In this document: piece by piece, positions 32,800 through 45,898 of the stretch | Numbering within the stretch: the first letter of the stretch is position 1 | How the letters are laid out: each line of letters begins with the position of its first letter | Source of the DNA: Lolium rigidum | Lineage: Eukaryota > Streptophyta > Magnoliopsida > Poales > Poaceae | DNA: 64,000 bases | NCBI RefSeq assembly: GCF_022539505.1 | Contig: NC_061513.1 | Span: forward strand, 353,133,696-353,197,695 | Direction of reading: 5' to 3' | Notes under the pieces: model-generated | What the model was told of the DNA's origin: nothing | Databases searched by the model: none | Seen by the model: only the letters and a program-made list of their open reading frames with translations | Made by a program: the position numbers and the translations under genes

Positions 32800-34102
32800 A
32801 CATGAATCAAATCAGATTTCTCCGAATCCCTTTGATCTGCAATAGATTCTCCTTGTTAGCACTGTTAACCTTGAAGAGGTCAAATAGTGAGTACTCTAAC
32901 TTATTTTTCTCCTCCTTCCATGCCTCTTCTTTCTTCTCCCACTTTTCCTTTCTAAGCTTCTCCATTGACTCTCAATGCTTCTTCATTGACTCCAAGTGCT
33001 TCTTCTCCTCCTTCAGATCAAACACCTCTGAATTGAGCTTCATCACCTCAGCTTCTAATGCAGGCCTGTCCAAGTCAAAGATAGCTTCCTTCTCATCATT
33101 CATCTTCTTTAAATTTTCCTCCATGACCCTTTTCTCTTGGTCTTTCATAAATTTCGCAACATCATCCATTAGACTTTAGTAGTTCTTTTTGAACTTGTCG
33201 CTCTCCTCGACCACCTCTTGAACCAACTTGGCATTCTCAAGCCTCTCTTCAGTTCTTTTTTCACTAGCCTCATGGTACATAGACCGCAGCCTTCCCAAAG
33301 AATTCTTGAGGGCTTCTGGCCATTCTTCAGCATCAACCCATTTATGAAAACCACAATTTTCCACATACTACAAAAACAGTATTTGATGTCAGTTATTGTA
33401 TCTGGCCATATGTGTTACCAATTATTTAGAGGCATGCTGAACTAGCATTTTAAACAAACTAATGCATAAAACTGCTGCAATCAACTAACATGCAACTACA
33501 TTATATATAGTTTCATTTTAGCATGTTACGAGCAAAGACTGAACTTTGATATAGTTGTTGTCTCTTATTATTGATAGAAATAGAAATTTAGAATGTAGTA
33601 GCTAATACAAAGCCTGGGAGCTCTTCTTTGTATTCTTTGTTAGGAGCAATCTAATGTTACTATCACAAATATATTAGTATTTACTCTACTTGGGTAGTTT
33701 TTCTATATTGTTGTACATGCATTTTACAATAATTATAGAAAAAATCGACCAGAACACTTACATCTTGAACGCAACACATGTGAAACCTCCTCCCGGTGTT
33801 CGTCCCTTCAAATGCAGCGGATCTGATCGGCTCTAAGTCATGAACGCGGCAGCGTTCCGCTCCGACAGCAACTCCAGAGAATGAGAGGTCCGTGCATGTC
33901 TCAGGGGCGTAATCCATGGCAGTGAAGTCCTAATCGGCAAGAAGTTGCAAAAGAAACAAACTTTATTGACCTAAATCGATAGAAATCGAATATCCTGATT
34001 CGGAATAAGAACCCTAACCCTAGATTCGAAATGAGAGATGAGCGGCTGAGAACTTACAGGGAGGCGCTCCGGCGAGCTTTCACCGTCGCTCCAGCTAGGC
34101 AT
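32800..34102 (-). pseudogene. GRF-type zinc finger / coiled-coil gene, three exons, broken
   Basis: Exon 1 34102-34058 (ATG, 15 codons), exon 2 33929-33762, exon 3 from 33367. All junctions have GT/AG and keep the frame. Exons 2-3 together carry a GRF-like zinc finger: Cys-x-x-His at the start, GRRFHMC in the middle, and CGFHKWVD at the start of exon 3 (zinc ligands Cys/His/Cys/Cys). A long Glu/Lys-rich coiled coil follows. In-frame stops at about 33176 and 32970 interrupt the coiled coil in exon 3. GRF zinc fingers bind single-stranded nucleic acid in known proteins. In grasses this short GRF plus coiled-coil architecture is frequent in transposon-rich DNA, so it is more likely element-borne than a host gene. 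Confidence 0.55.
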
Positions 34103-34254
34103 GTGGCGGCGGCGATGGGCGACGGCGGTGCGGGAGCCTCGGTGGTGCTGCAGCTCTGACTTCGAAGGGGAGAAGGGCACGGTTGCTAACTGAGGACGGC
34201 GTAACGGACGCGCGTGCCTACCGTCCACGAGTGGTGGGGCCCGCACGCCGTTAA

Positions 34255-34455
34255 CGGCTCCTTGACGGGTGCCACGTCATGCCTGGCAATGGGCCAGCGT
34301 TGTCAAAAACACTGTGAATCTCCGTTCAAATGAGGATCAGTGCTATCTGAGACAACCTACACCAAATATGGTAGTTCTATGCGATTGAAACGAAAAGTGG
34401 TAGTTTTCCGAATTTTTGCCTGAAAAGTGGTAGTTCTATGCTATATACTCTCTTG
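34255..34455. other. Possible Mutator-like terminal sequence
   Basis: AAAGTGGTAGTTCTATGC occurs twice (about 34366 and 34425) upstream of the GRF gene and looks like the end of a Mutator-like element. No inverted partner was found downstream of the gene. Confidence 0.25.
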
Positions 34456-34702
34456 AGAAAGATATGGAAACATTGTGTTTTATCCACACCCGAACCTACA
34501 CACATTGGTTTGTTCTTCTTTTCCCAAAGTTCTTTCTTCTTTTGCCGAAGTTTCCTATGTTTTGTGTTGTGACAGTTGCCTCATATGTCCTTGTATGTGT
34601 ATGTGTATCTATATGTTTTGCTAAATCTTAATGCAGATACATATGCTGCCGCTTATGATCTAGAAAGAAAGACATACGTAGCCACACTTTTCATGGACAA
34701 GG

Positions 34703-35065
34703 TGTTTTTGCACCCGGGTGCATATGCTCCTGATTTTTAAAATGCATTTTAGAAGTAATTTTACAATATCAAAAAAATTGTCAAAAAATGTAACACGTAC
34801 ATCTTGATGTTCATGTGCTCGCAAAATCGTTTCACGTAAAACCAATATTTTTGTGTAATATGTAAAAAAAGGACAAAATTTGGTGATAAAAAAGACTCTT
34901 CATGACACTTCTCTTTATCTTTTTTGCACATGACAAAAAAAAGTCGATTATCCGCAGAACTTGACGTGTGCACATAGAATTTCAATACGTATGCACAAAA
35001 TTTTTGTTCAGATTTTTTTAAACATTTAAAATTGTTTTTTACAGTGACATGAGCATATGCACGGG
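34703..35065. mobile_element. MITE-like inverted-repeat element
   Basis: The outer parts contain GGGTGCATATGCTCCTG and, inverted, CATGAGCATATGCACGGGG, an imperfect inverted repeat of about 20 bp around an AT-rich 360-bp interior. No TSD could be fixed. The wider AT-rich tract 34460-38280 holds no credible gene. Confidence 0.35.
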
Positions 35066-35156
35066 GTTCACAAATGCATTTCTGCACTTTCCATTTCCTA
35101 CATAACAGGGCTACACTAAATTATTCATAGACATTTGGTATGACTGATGCATCACA

Positions 35157-35400
35157 CCAGCAGATGACATCCAACATGAGTGTATTGTAGGCCCAATCTG
35201 CTGGTCACTGCGGTAATGACATCTAACATGCTAATCAATGCCTCAAATCTCCATATATGGGGCCTCCACCAAACAAAAGTAGGACATTGTGCAGCTGAAC
35301 CATGGTCCAGAGATTTTGTCTCAAAAAGGACGTGCAATAATGTAGCAACAGAGATTTTGTGGACCTGGACCCATGTGAAGCAGGTTTGTGAACAGCTGAG
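35157..35400 (+). repeat. Dispersed repeat, copy 1
   Basis: About 245 bp that recurs in inverse orientation at 46445-46690 with roughly 75-80 percent identity by eye, including GACATCTAACATGCTAATCA and TTTTGTCTCAAAAAG. Neither copy has a conserved open frame. Nature unknown. Confidence 0.7.
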
Positions 35401-38284
35401 GGTGGTACAAAGAATTGAAAACAGTCTGTGCACTATTTTTAGTGGAAATGCACTTTTGATCTCTCCTGCATATGCTTTCTTTAACCAAAATATAAATATA
35501 AAATATAAAAAAATCAGAAATTTGTAGCCCTTATATCTTCATATTCTATGAACTCGCTTAGAGTTTTGTAAAAAAATCTGACATTTTTAACTGTCCATAT
35601 AAAGAATATTAAGAAGGCTTATTTTAGCATCGATTTTTTTTTTTTTTTGCACATGCCACATAAATTTTTTTTTTCTTGAAGCGACTCCGTAAACGCGGAA
35701 TATCTTTTTTATATTTGTAGAATAGGCAAACGTTATTAAGAGAAGACATATCATATAATTAAGGAGATTTTTTTTTTTTAGTGAGAGACCATCTCAACTA
35801 ATGGTAGCAGACAAATCTCTCTTTTTTCGTTTCTCCAACTCAACAACTATTCTACATGGCATTCTGTGATAGCATTATTGTACATGCTCTCTTATATTTT
35901 GAAAGAGTACCTAGTTAAACAAGTAGATGCACATACACGAACACCACCACCGGCTGTACGTACGTCTTCATTGATTCACAGAGTTCCAAAAAATAGCAAA
36001 CAAATGCTACACCGCCCCATGCATCCACACACTCAAGCGGAAAAATGGAGTTTTATAGCCCGAAAACACTGAAGTCATCACAATTATCTCACTATCGATA
36101 AATACATTTCTTTCATTCCATATAATGATCTTTCATTCCATATAATGATCAGCTTAACAAGAGACATGATGGCATGCAAATATTTGATCTCTAATGGGTT
36201 AGGGGAAGGGGTATGTTAGAGTATGTATACGAGATATACAACAAAAAAAACTATTTGACAAGGTATAACTAAAACTATGCCAAATATAGATCCGAATTAA
36301 AATGGTTTGTACGGGATACTCCTCCTATATATATGGTTATGTTATAATATGTGGATATATATATTACTACCCTAAGAAGTTTCTTGCAGTAAATGGATGC
36401 TTCAAATGAAATAAAACTTGAGGTCATATCAGAAAAACACCGTCAACATATGACATGCTCTTATGTTGTGTTCGATGTTACCTTGAAACTCTAAAGATTT
36501 ATAAGTTGTGGGAGTCAGAGCGGCATGTGTAGCATAAGGGAGGTTCCATCCATGTATCCACCCCGGCCATTTTCTTTGAGATTAGCACTAAGGAGAAGCT
36601 TTGCATGTAGGCTACCCCACACTAGTACTCCCATATTGTTTAGTACATTGATTTAGTTTCTAGTATTGGATATGAAATAGTCATATTTATTGAAATATTG
36701 TCAGATTAGCGTTCTATTTGAATATATATTTTCCCATGTTATCTTGTAAACAAGCCTAAAAAGGGTTTGTTTTGATAAAAAAATGTTGAATTTTGAAACA
36801 CATTAAAAAAATGATGCACACCAAAATTCAATAATACGAGATACAAAAAATTGGGTCTCCAAATTAGACTCTAAGATAATTGAAAAATATTTTCCAACTC
36901 AATTAAACCTTGTTTGAAATACAGTGAAAGAAAATACTTCCATAGAAAGATTTCACCAAGTTTCAGCAAGTACCAACATGTTTCAAATTCAATTTTCCCA
37001 AAATGTGAAAAAATATCCCATATTGGTCTCATTTTGAAGCTCCCTTCACTAGGGACTAAAATATTCAAACGGTTCATAAATTGGAATTTTGGTTCAAAAA
37101 TTACGATGGTTTTATGTTTAAAACTAGATGTAATAGTGTGGAGAGAAAGGGAATCTAATCCACACCAACATTGTAAAAAGTAGGAGAGAGAAGGTAAGCC
37201 CGCGCACGAGATGTCCGGTGCATGGGAGAGTTGTATTTATCATGTGGACGGTGTCTTGTTCCTTAGTTTCTTGTTAGTGCAAAATAATGTGGATGTCAGA
37301 AGGTTGTAATGATTGTGTGTCATGGAAAAACTGTAAAAATCATTTGTAAACTCGCATATATGATTGCGATGGTAAATGCCACCGGCTTCATGTGGTTATT
37401 ATTTGTGCATGGCTTGAGCAACGGGAAGGGTTGACGACAAATAGGGGGCAACAAATGTCGGTAGCATGATGCTAACCAATGGCTACCCCTAAGAATCGCT
37501 AATTGGGTGAGAGGGGTGTGGTATGGGGCACGATAGGATGTAAGTGTTCATAGGGATGAGTGTATATACATAGGGGGTGAGCGCCTATGTTTGTACTATA
37601 TGTTTTGCAACAACAACAAAATAGGGCAGGAGAGGGTCGGTAGCACGAAAATTCACTTTAATGCACGGACTTGCTAGTGCCCCTCTTTTCAAATTGAATT
37701 TTTTAAGTTTCAAAAAATCTGAAGAAAATCCTGGATATTGACAATGACATATTCTAGTGTCCTGAAAAATAACAATGCAAAATATTTTGTATTCCGGCCT
37801 ACACAAACATGACAAATACCGAGAAATCTGGAGACTTTCTAAATTTTGCACTGTTCACTATCTCAAATCTCGAAATTTGTCATTTTTTACAAAGCCTAAA
37901 ATACATAATATTTCGTATTGACTTTTTACACACATGTAGAGGTCATCATCATTGTCTACATGCAAAAAAAATTGAATTTTTTTCAAAACTTCAAACATGC
38001 CAATTTAAAAAATAAAACAAGGAAGTGCTCCATGGAGCCTGTCCACCAAAATGACGCACTCGTTGGTAGGACTCCTTTTATGAATGTTAACATGTACGTA
38101 ACTAAAATAAAAAAAAATCCGGAGTTCAAATTATTTTTTGCAGGGATTTCGGGGGTAAACTTAAGCGTGCATCCTACAAAACCATCTCTTAAGGCGCTTT
38201 CATCACTACACTGATTTTCTGAATGGCCTAAAAAAGCTAGTTCGATTTGGTGTTTCATTTTTTTGTGATTAATTTCGAGAGTTA
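35401..38284. other. AT-rich intergenic DNA
   Basis: No gene supported. It contains poly-T tracts, a 20-bp direct repeat (CTTTCATTCCATATAATGAT, twice, 36110-36150) and, at 37660-38000, sequence resembling 41880-42060 (an AT-rich MITE-like family). Open frames here are short and lack family features. Confidence 0.5.
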
Positions 38285-38395
38285 AGTTTTGTATTCCCTA
38301 TGTTTCAAATTATTTGGTTTAAATTTATCTAGATATATGTGAATCTAGATAAACTGAAGTCAATTAGTTTGGAATGGAAGGAGTAATATTTCACG
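38285..38395. mobile_element. Stowaway-like MITE
   Basis: About 105 bp with a TATCTAGATATATGTGAATCTAGATA core palindrome and inverted ends (CCCTATGTTTCAAATTA and AATTAGTTTGGAATGGAAGGAG), the plan of grass Thalos-type Stowaway elements. 38396-39480 shows no gene. Confidence 0.55.
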
Positions 38396-39479
38396 CGTAA
38401 GTTCTTCATGACATCTGTGTAAACTTTCGAAGCCATGGCCATGTAAGAGTTTTTTTGGAGGACACACAAGATACATGTACTAACACTTACGCAGAGTAAC
38501 CAAAAATGAAAATGTCTAATTTAAATGTATAGGTTGGGCGAAATGATTAACGGTCAAAAAATCTTTGTCGCTATTATCATGAATTATATAATCTCGGTCT
38601 ACTTTAAGTCCTGACCAGTTTTACACTACCAAGGAAAAAAACTGAATAATTTGCTACTCCAACCAACTAAGAGGGTTCACATGTCATATCTATCATCTAC
38701 CTCCGAACATGCATCCTCACGACAATGAAAATGGCGCACGGTATATATGTGCCGGGGCAAGCACTAGCAGGGACTCATTGCGGCTTCTTAACACATGTGT
38801 CACCCATACGTAGAGCCTGGTCCATCCTTTTCTATTCCTCTTCTCCTGCGAATCTCGGCAATGCTCACCAGAAGAATGTGCCTATGCTCTGCCTCATCTA
38901 CGTGTGACACATAACAACATCGTCTTAGAGCTGAACAAGGTGGTGCGCCTAGACACCATAAGGGGAGCCAAGGGACCCGTGGGCCGAATGGTGAGCTTGT
39001 GTGCGTCTGGCAGTGTAGGGCATAGCTAGGGGACGGTCTGCCTCAACGATGCAGGGGACGACACACGGGGTGGTTCGCAAGGGCGGTGCAGGGGATGGCA
39101 TGGGGACAACACATGGGCAGTTTCCCTCGGCGGGGAAGAAGCAGATGCAGGGGGAGAGGGCGTCTCCTTGGATCTCGGGCCGGCAATCGCTGGGGCGCCA
39201 TCTCCGGTGGAACGACTTTGGATTTCACCATACGCGAGCAACTGGAATATCAGGGTAGAGTGAGAGTGTGAGACGATGGAGGAGAAGATTTAGGGGAAAA
39301 AAAGAACGGGTTTTAGAAGTAGGATCCATATGCACGTCAGTGACAGGGGCGTGCAATCCCGGTCCGGATGTCACATTCCCGGTGCACTAAACATGCCTAG
39401 AGTTTGATTTAGACTGAGAATACATAGTGTAGGATATACAAACCACAAAGATTTTGAATTTAGAACTCATTTGGGCAAA

Positions 39480-40955
39480 CCTCCGCAAAGTGCTCATGTG
39501 TGTATGCCATCCTTGTAACCTGCAAATACCAATCCACCTGCCCTAACCCTCCCGCACCCCGCCCTCCGCCGCCGCCGCCGCCGGTAGCGCCGCCGGGGGC
39601 AAAGTCCCTCGGGGCGTGGCGGCGGCGGGGGCCCTTCCTCGTCGCCGCGTGCAGATCGGCGGCCGGATCTCCACCTCCTCGATGCTTGGCGGAGCAGACG
39701 CGCGTGGGATGGGCGACGGCGGCAGCGGCCCTCCTCCCGTCGGTTGTCCCCTGGCGGACCGGTCGGCGCGGGTGGGACGGGCGGCTCTGCGGTCTCCCTC
39801 TTCTCGTCGGCTTCCCGCAGCACTCCGGCAGGGGTTGGTGGTGGGCGGCGGCCAGACCCTCGGTCTGCGCCATGCCATCCACCCCCGCCTCTCGTTGGTG
39901 CGTGGAGGCGATCTCGGGCATCTTCCGCGACACGAGGGCGCCCGGGGCAGCAGCCTTGGGTTTGACGGTAGAGGTGGCCTCTTCTTCGCCGGAGAGGGTC
40001 GACCTGCGGTTGGTGGTGGTGGATTTTTTATCTATCATCGCCAGCCGGCGGTGAGATGGAGGTGCATGGAAGCCGGCGATGGTGTCGCCGGTGGAGGGTT
40101 GCGTTGGCCAGCCCGGGATGGTCGCCGACGTGGGGGTCCGGCCTGAATAAAGGCGGCGGTCCTAGGGCCTCTCTTGCGTGAAGAGGAGGACCTACCGGAG
40201 GCCCGGACTCGTGATCCGGCCGGAGGGTTGAGTTCCGGAAGGCTCCGCCGGCGAATGTAACGATGCTTTGCCCGGAGTTTGCTGGATCGGAGGTATTCGG
40301 TCGTGCGCACCCATGCGTTTATTCCGACCGTTTGGTTCCGGGAGGGAGCGGCGCGAAGATCTTTTTCTGTGTTGACATCAAGTGATTATGGATCCATGAT
40401 GAAAGTCGGAAGAAGAGAATTTCATGAAGGCCGGAGGGGAGGACTAGCTAAGGGAGGTTCAAGTCTCCGCGCTGTTGAGGGGCTTGCTTGCTGTCCGGGC
40501 TTCACAGCAGCCGGTATGAAAGTGGGGGCGACAACACATGCGAAGCGCGAGTCCTACCTTTCAGGGTGAAAATCCAAGGTCCGGCCTTAACCGGGTTGTG
40601 CCCGGCAGTGACCTTGGTGGAGGCATTGTTTTGAGAGTAGGGACTATCTTCGGGGTGAAAAGCTAAGATCTTTGATCGGGCGACGACGGTGTTGGAGCAC
40701 TCGTTCCCTTCTTGGAGGCGTCGTTTTTTGGAGAGTCTCGCAGCTCGGTGTGTTATCATGATGGTGGATGTATTGTCTGTTGTTAGGTCCGTGATACTGT
40801 AGCGGGACTTTTGTTTCTTAGTTTTCTTTTCGGTTTTTTGGCTGTGTGCATCTGTAGTGCCATTAGGGTGGTGCGTTGTTGCAGAGGCTGGGTGTAATTG
40901 GTATCTCTCGATATTAATATATTCCCTTTATCGAAAAAAACCAAAAAAAAAAGGT
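39480..40955 (+). mobile_element. ORF-less GC-rich retroposon (copy 1)
   Basis: A GC-rich head (39540-40060) joins a 3' part that ends GAGGCTGGGTGTAATTGG, then TATTAATATATTCCC, TTTATCG and A-runs, a LINE-like 3' terminus. The same order is found at 61665-63617. No endonuclease or RT is encoded; the several overlapping long frames are caused by GC-rich composition. It looks like a LINE-derived non-autonomous family or a pair of internally deleted LINEs. Confidence 0.5.
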
Positions 40956-41029
40956 CGACCTGGACGCGTATCCGCCACACCCAATCAAAGCATTCTCAAA
41001 AAAAAAAAAAAAAAGCACTGATCCGCGGT

Positions 41030-42663
41030 GTTCCGCCTACAGTACTGATCAGAAGAGGAGCGTACGCACGTTCAGCATGCATGGTAGACGCGTCGATTTG
41101 TTGAGGGTTGAACGCTATCATCACACTGGTTGAAAAAAAGTGCACATTAACTCGGGTAGTTGCAGTGGACCAGTTATCCGTCGGACACGTGACAGGTCCA
41201 GTCGCTTGCAAAGATCATGTCAGTGTTAAAAACTAGTGAATCTAGTTCCATCCGCTGGATCGCTCTATGTAGATTATACGCAAAAGCCATTGCGTCAGGC
41301 TGCCCATAGTGCTAGCATCTTAGGTAGTATCATGTATCTTAGGCCCACAAAAATGCTGATGTGGCATCTAATTAAGGAGGAGAGATAAGATTAGAGTAAC
41401 ATAGGTGGATACTGTATCATAGCGCACGTTACGAGAAAAGCTAATGCTAAATAGATCTTATACACATATTTGTATTGGGATTCTACAAAACAATAAATAT
41501 AGAAGATTATGATACTACTCTATAATATCATCCACTATAGTGATAGTATCATAGACAAGTATCATATGCATGATACCACTATATGATACTATGCACTATG
41601 GCCAGCCTCAAGAGAAGTCGTTGGAGTGTCATGCGTCAGGCAAGACTTTGTCCACGCTGTTCGGCATTCTAGCGAACGGAGGCTCTTGCTTCAGAAGTAA
41701 GGATTCAAGATGACCGTATTTGCAGTTTCTTCGTGTTAACGCATTGACCTGAGACATGTGCAGTGCAGTCCTTAGGGAGAGTTGATTTCTTAGCCCGAGC
41801 TACATGTAGCTAGTTTTCGTTTTTGAAAAAAAATAAAAATAGCATTCTAAGGTTTAAATTTGAGATATCTACATTCGGGGATGCAAAAATATAACAAAAT
41901 CCGACAGATTTTGAGATCTGAAATTTTGCACCGTTCACCAATCTGATTTTATCATTTACACAGCCCTGAGTATAAAGTATTTTGTGTTAAAATTTGCACG
42001 TTGGTAGAACAGAAGATTGCTTACATGTCGATTTAATTTCAGAATTTCTGAAACGTTAATGACCCTTCTCGAATTTCTTAAAACATGAGCCACATCCAGC
42101 TAGAACTACAGTTTTCTGTTTCCGATTCCTTGGGGCGTTACATTGGTTACCTCCATTTAAGTCTTCAGAAAATTGTGGGCTCCAATTTTTTTTGTGAAAA
42201 TTGAGGGCTCCATTTAAACGAAGGATTTTCAAAGAAAGTTTTGAAGGAATCCAATACATAGGATTTTTTTTCTTCTACGGAACCCTTTGGATCAAAGGAA
42301 TGGTCCCTCCAAAATTTCAACATCCATTCTAACATCATTTCTACTCTCAGTCACGTAGGATCGAGGAACTTTTGATGTGTTCTATGCAAATAACTATTTT
42401 CACAATTTTATGTATTTTGCAATCCTATGTTTTATGCCTACAATTCTATCAAATCTTTGTGTTTTTTTTCTATTCCTCTATTTGTAATCGTGTGATCTAA
42501 AGATACCCTGAATTCAGGACTTTATTGTTCAACGAAAGAAAGTACTCGAACCAAATCCTTAATCTCGTGATGCCGGTGACACGGTTAGTGCAGTTAACCC
42601 CGTCCTCATCCATGCACATTGTTTCAATAGGCTAGCACAATTATCACAGTTAACCACATTCAT
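41030..42663 (+). repeat. Segmental duplication, copy A
   Basis: Direct match, diverged, to 58650-60535. Shared landmarks include GCGTCGATTTGTTGA, GGACACGTGACAGGTCC, GTCCACGCTGTTCGGCAT, AACATCCATTCTAAC and ATCACAGTTAA. The middle parts are poorly alignable. Copy B runs on into the DUF538 gene; copy A stops about 400 bp short of where the start codon would be, at another transposon-like sequence. Confidence 0.75.
41298..41607. mobile_element. Tourist-like MITE in duplication copy A
   Basis: 310 bp; ends GGCTGCCCATAGTG and, inverted, GGCTGGCCATAGTG; flanked by TCA on both sides, a 3-bp TSD as in PIF/Harbinger elements. The interior is full of TAGTATCAT motifs. Copy B at about 58925 has the sequence without the insertion. 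Confidence 0.8.
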
Positions 42664-44990
42664 TAGAGCATATCTCCAACAAAAGCACTAAAATAGAGCA
42701 CCACTTTTGTGTTTTGGGGTACCACTAAAATAGATGCACTAAAATGCAGCGCGCAACCGACAATAGTTTTCCAGATGCTCCATCACCACACTTTAAATCA
42801 AACACAAGTGATGAACATATGAATCTTTACACACATCGAATAACACATACATTAAAGATCATAGCTTCATCATCGTACCATAGTTCAAATGCATCACATA
42901 GTTCAACAACATATTATAGTTCAACACAAACAAGCTCACGAAACTCAATCAAAGTTCACATAATCACATGACAATCAGAAAAAACAATCCAACCAAATCT
43001 CACGCCTCATCTTTGCCATTCTTCATTGGAAATGTTGTCGGTATTGGGAATATTGTAGGAGCCCATCCCATCACCCATATCGGTGCAACGAACCCACCAC
43101 TCGTGGGATGACGATCATGGCTCCCATGTATCCTCCCATTGGTGCACCTCCCACGTATCAATACATGTACCCTCACATCATTCATTTTTGAGCCAACATG
43201 TGATCACGACAAAGGTTGATGTACTCCTTTTGCTTGTCATCAAGGTTGCTTGTGTCCATAAAAGTTTTTTCTCATGCTCCAGAGAGTTTCCTCCACTGCG
43301 ACCTTCCTCACCTCGGTGGCTGCCAACCACTCTTTTGTTGCTAGCCTCCTTTCCTCGGCTAGCCGATTCTCCTCTATTTCTTTGCTCTCATTGCAAGCTT
43401 CCTCTCCTCGGCCATCTTCTTTGTCATATTTACAATAGCTTCCAATGTATTTTTGGTGTCATCTTATTCGGTCTTCTTTCCCTTTTCTTTAACTTGCCTC
43501 CTTCCGGCAGGTATTTTGGTTCTAGCAACCAAGTTTGGAGTGGGGCTTATCTTGCCATCTTCACTTGATGCATCGTAATCATCAATGATTGTTGCATATA
43601 CTTTCGATCTCCTGTTGATTTTCTTTGGCACTTCCAGCACATAACGATTCTTCCAGTTCTCATCATGTTCTACCTTCGACCAACAATGGTTTCATGTGAG
43701 TCGTTCACTAGCTTGCCCTTCTTGCTCTTCTTCGGCACTACCTTGTACAAGTTTTGGGCAATATTGAGCTATACAAAAACAAAGGTAGCAAGAGACCGAG
43801 CATATTAGTCACATGCAATCCTATGAAACAAAGTAGCCACATGCAACAACAAAGATCACAAAAGAAAAAAAAAACCTATCTTGATCGTTTGTACAACTTG
43901 GGTTCATCCTCTCAACATTTGTCATGCAACACGACCATTTTTTGACAATTTGGTGAAATTATAGACCAACGGGTGCGAAGAGATCTACCCTTTCACTCAA
44001 TTCCACGTTTTGTTGTATGTATTGAAATACTCCTTCATCCCAGCCCTATAGATGTACCTCATTTGGTCGGTGCACACAGGCCGCATCCATGACCACATGC
44101 TTCCATGTTGTACAAAGCAAAATGTATTCCTCCATGGTGTAGTTTCTTGATCTCCTCCTCGGTCCATCCACAAAACCCTCAGCCTCACCTTCGCCCTCAC
44201 CTTCAAACTCCAATTCCTTATGACCATCTTGATGCTCATATTCTTCTGAAGGTGCATCTTGAGACCATTGTACTTGTGAACGTATTGAACCCATGTTCAT
44301 ACTTAACAAAAACGTTTCATCATCGATACTACATCACATCAAATTAAACAAGGATCAAACATGCATTTCATTTCATCATTTATTTTCATATACGTAACTG
44401 GAAACAATAAGAGAAACAAACCCATACCTTGCGGACATGTGTGAACACATTGTGGGCAGCTGGCGGTGGCGGCCTAGGTGGCAGCAAGGGAGGCGGCAGT
44501 GCCTGCGATTGGCCGATAGCCTAGTCGCCATTCGTTGCCGAAGGTTTGCCGCGTGGCTTGAATCTTACATTTCCCTTCTTCGTCTGATGCAAACGCCGCC
44601 CGCTTCTCGTCAGTCCTTCCCTGCCTCCTCGTCTTCGGGGTGGTATCGGCAGGGAGGATAATGCCTATGCATACACTGGTGAGGGATCGGGCCCTGGCGG
44701 CGCGAACATCTAGGCACAGACGACAGTGGTGTTAGGGTTGAAGGCGACGATGGCTAGGGTGGTTGTCTACGCGGTGGAACTGCTCCGGCGGTAGTTGCGG
44801 GGCCGGAAGAGAAGGGAGGGATGGGTTGAGTGCTGAAACCAGATTTCACCAGTGGTGGTGGAGCTGGAAAGCAGGTGCTCGCACACGTGAGGTTTCAGAT
44901 CGGTGGCTGGTTGCGTGCTCGGCTAGGATTTTACAGAGCGCGGAGCCTCTTTTTTGTGTTTCACATTTTTGGGCGTGCGACCTTATTTAC
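42664..44990 (-). pseudogene. NAM-associated-domain-like transposon gene, degenerate
   Basis: Starts GAGCATATCTCCAACA on the plus strand, a common grass Harbinger/Tourist-like end. On the minus strand the ORF from 44309 (acidic N-terminal region, then YTMEEYILLCTTWKHVVMDAA) resembles the Myb/trihelix-like start of NAM-associated proteins found in PIF/Harbinger-related elements. The continuation is in other frames (RYIYRAGMKEYFNTYNKTWN around 44050, then KIPAGRRQVKEK around 43520). At least three frameshifts and several stops make it a pseudogene. The right border is uncertain. Confidence 0.45.
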
Positions 44991-45079
44991 TAAAGCACTA
45001 TTATGTTCCTTCCGCACCTTTTTTTGGATGTTGTCTTATTTTAATGCATCAGTTCTTAACCACCCAAAAGCAATCGTAA

Positions 45080-45612
45080 GTAGCCGGGTCGATCCTGATC
45101 CCTTCTCGTCAGAATAGCTGACCGGAATTGGCAAAGGAGAGACTCGACAAGGCTCTTTTTCGGTTCTTTGTAGCTGCTTATTCGTCTGGAGATACTTCGT
45201 GGCTCTTCTCAGGAGGAAGGAGAAGGGAGGTGTGGTGGCCTCTGTTATGTCGCGGTTATCGCGCGCGCCCATGGAGTCAGCGGGTTGGACGACAGTTCCC
45301 AAGCAATAGCGTTGGTTCACTGTCGCTATCTTCGGCCATGAGAATGGCCTTGTTGCGCTCGAGCATGTCGTTCGCTCGAGTTTGGTCGTCCTCCTTTGGA
45401 GGATCTCTGATGGGTTTGGTGTGGCGGCAAACGCCGGTGCTTCCTCAAGTGGACCTGTCCCTGGCGGTGGCAAGGACGCCATGCGTGGAGGCCGCTCATT
45501 ATCGGCGACAATCTTGATTTCGATCGAGATCTCCATCATGGTGATTAGTGCAAAAAAGATGGACCATGTTGTAATTTTATATTTCTTTGAGGTTCCTTCT
45601 GCAAAAAAAATT
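45080..45612 (+). mobile_element. GC-rich retroposon fragment with LINE-like 3' end
   Basis: GC-rich body followed by TTGTAATTTTATATTTCTTTG, GGTTCCTTCTGC and an A-run at 45601-45610, typical of a truncated grass LINE. The minus-strand 168-codon frame is not credible. Confidence 0.35.
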
Positions 45613-45898
45613 ACCCACGTCGATTCAATGTAGATTACAAGCCCTTTCGGGCCTTTCCCTGTTCAAAAGAAATACCGCACCCCTCTCATCCTTTGCGATT
45701 CTTTGGTCTAGCGCCACGACGCTCTTTTCCTAGCAATTGGTCAGCTCTTGTACTACCAGCTTCCTTTTCCTCCCTTGTGTCTCCCTTATTACTTCATCAT
45801 CCTCGGGCCTTTCCCACTTCTAATGTTTATGCACAAATAATAACTACATCCCGCCCATGGCACTTACCATCATAATCATATAAGTGACCTTTCAAATG

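Noticed and set aside
38725..38907. Small 60-codon frame as a possible short gene
   Set aside because: No family resemblance, no promoter or splice support, in AT-rich transposon-laden DNA.
39460..40146. Several overlapping frames of 100-190 codons on both strands
   Set aside because: GC-rich composition with no codon bias or motif; the homologous region at 61.7-62.9 kb does not keep the same frame.
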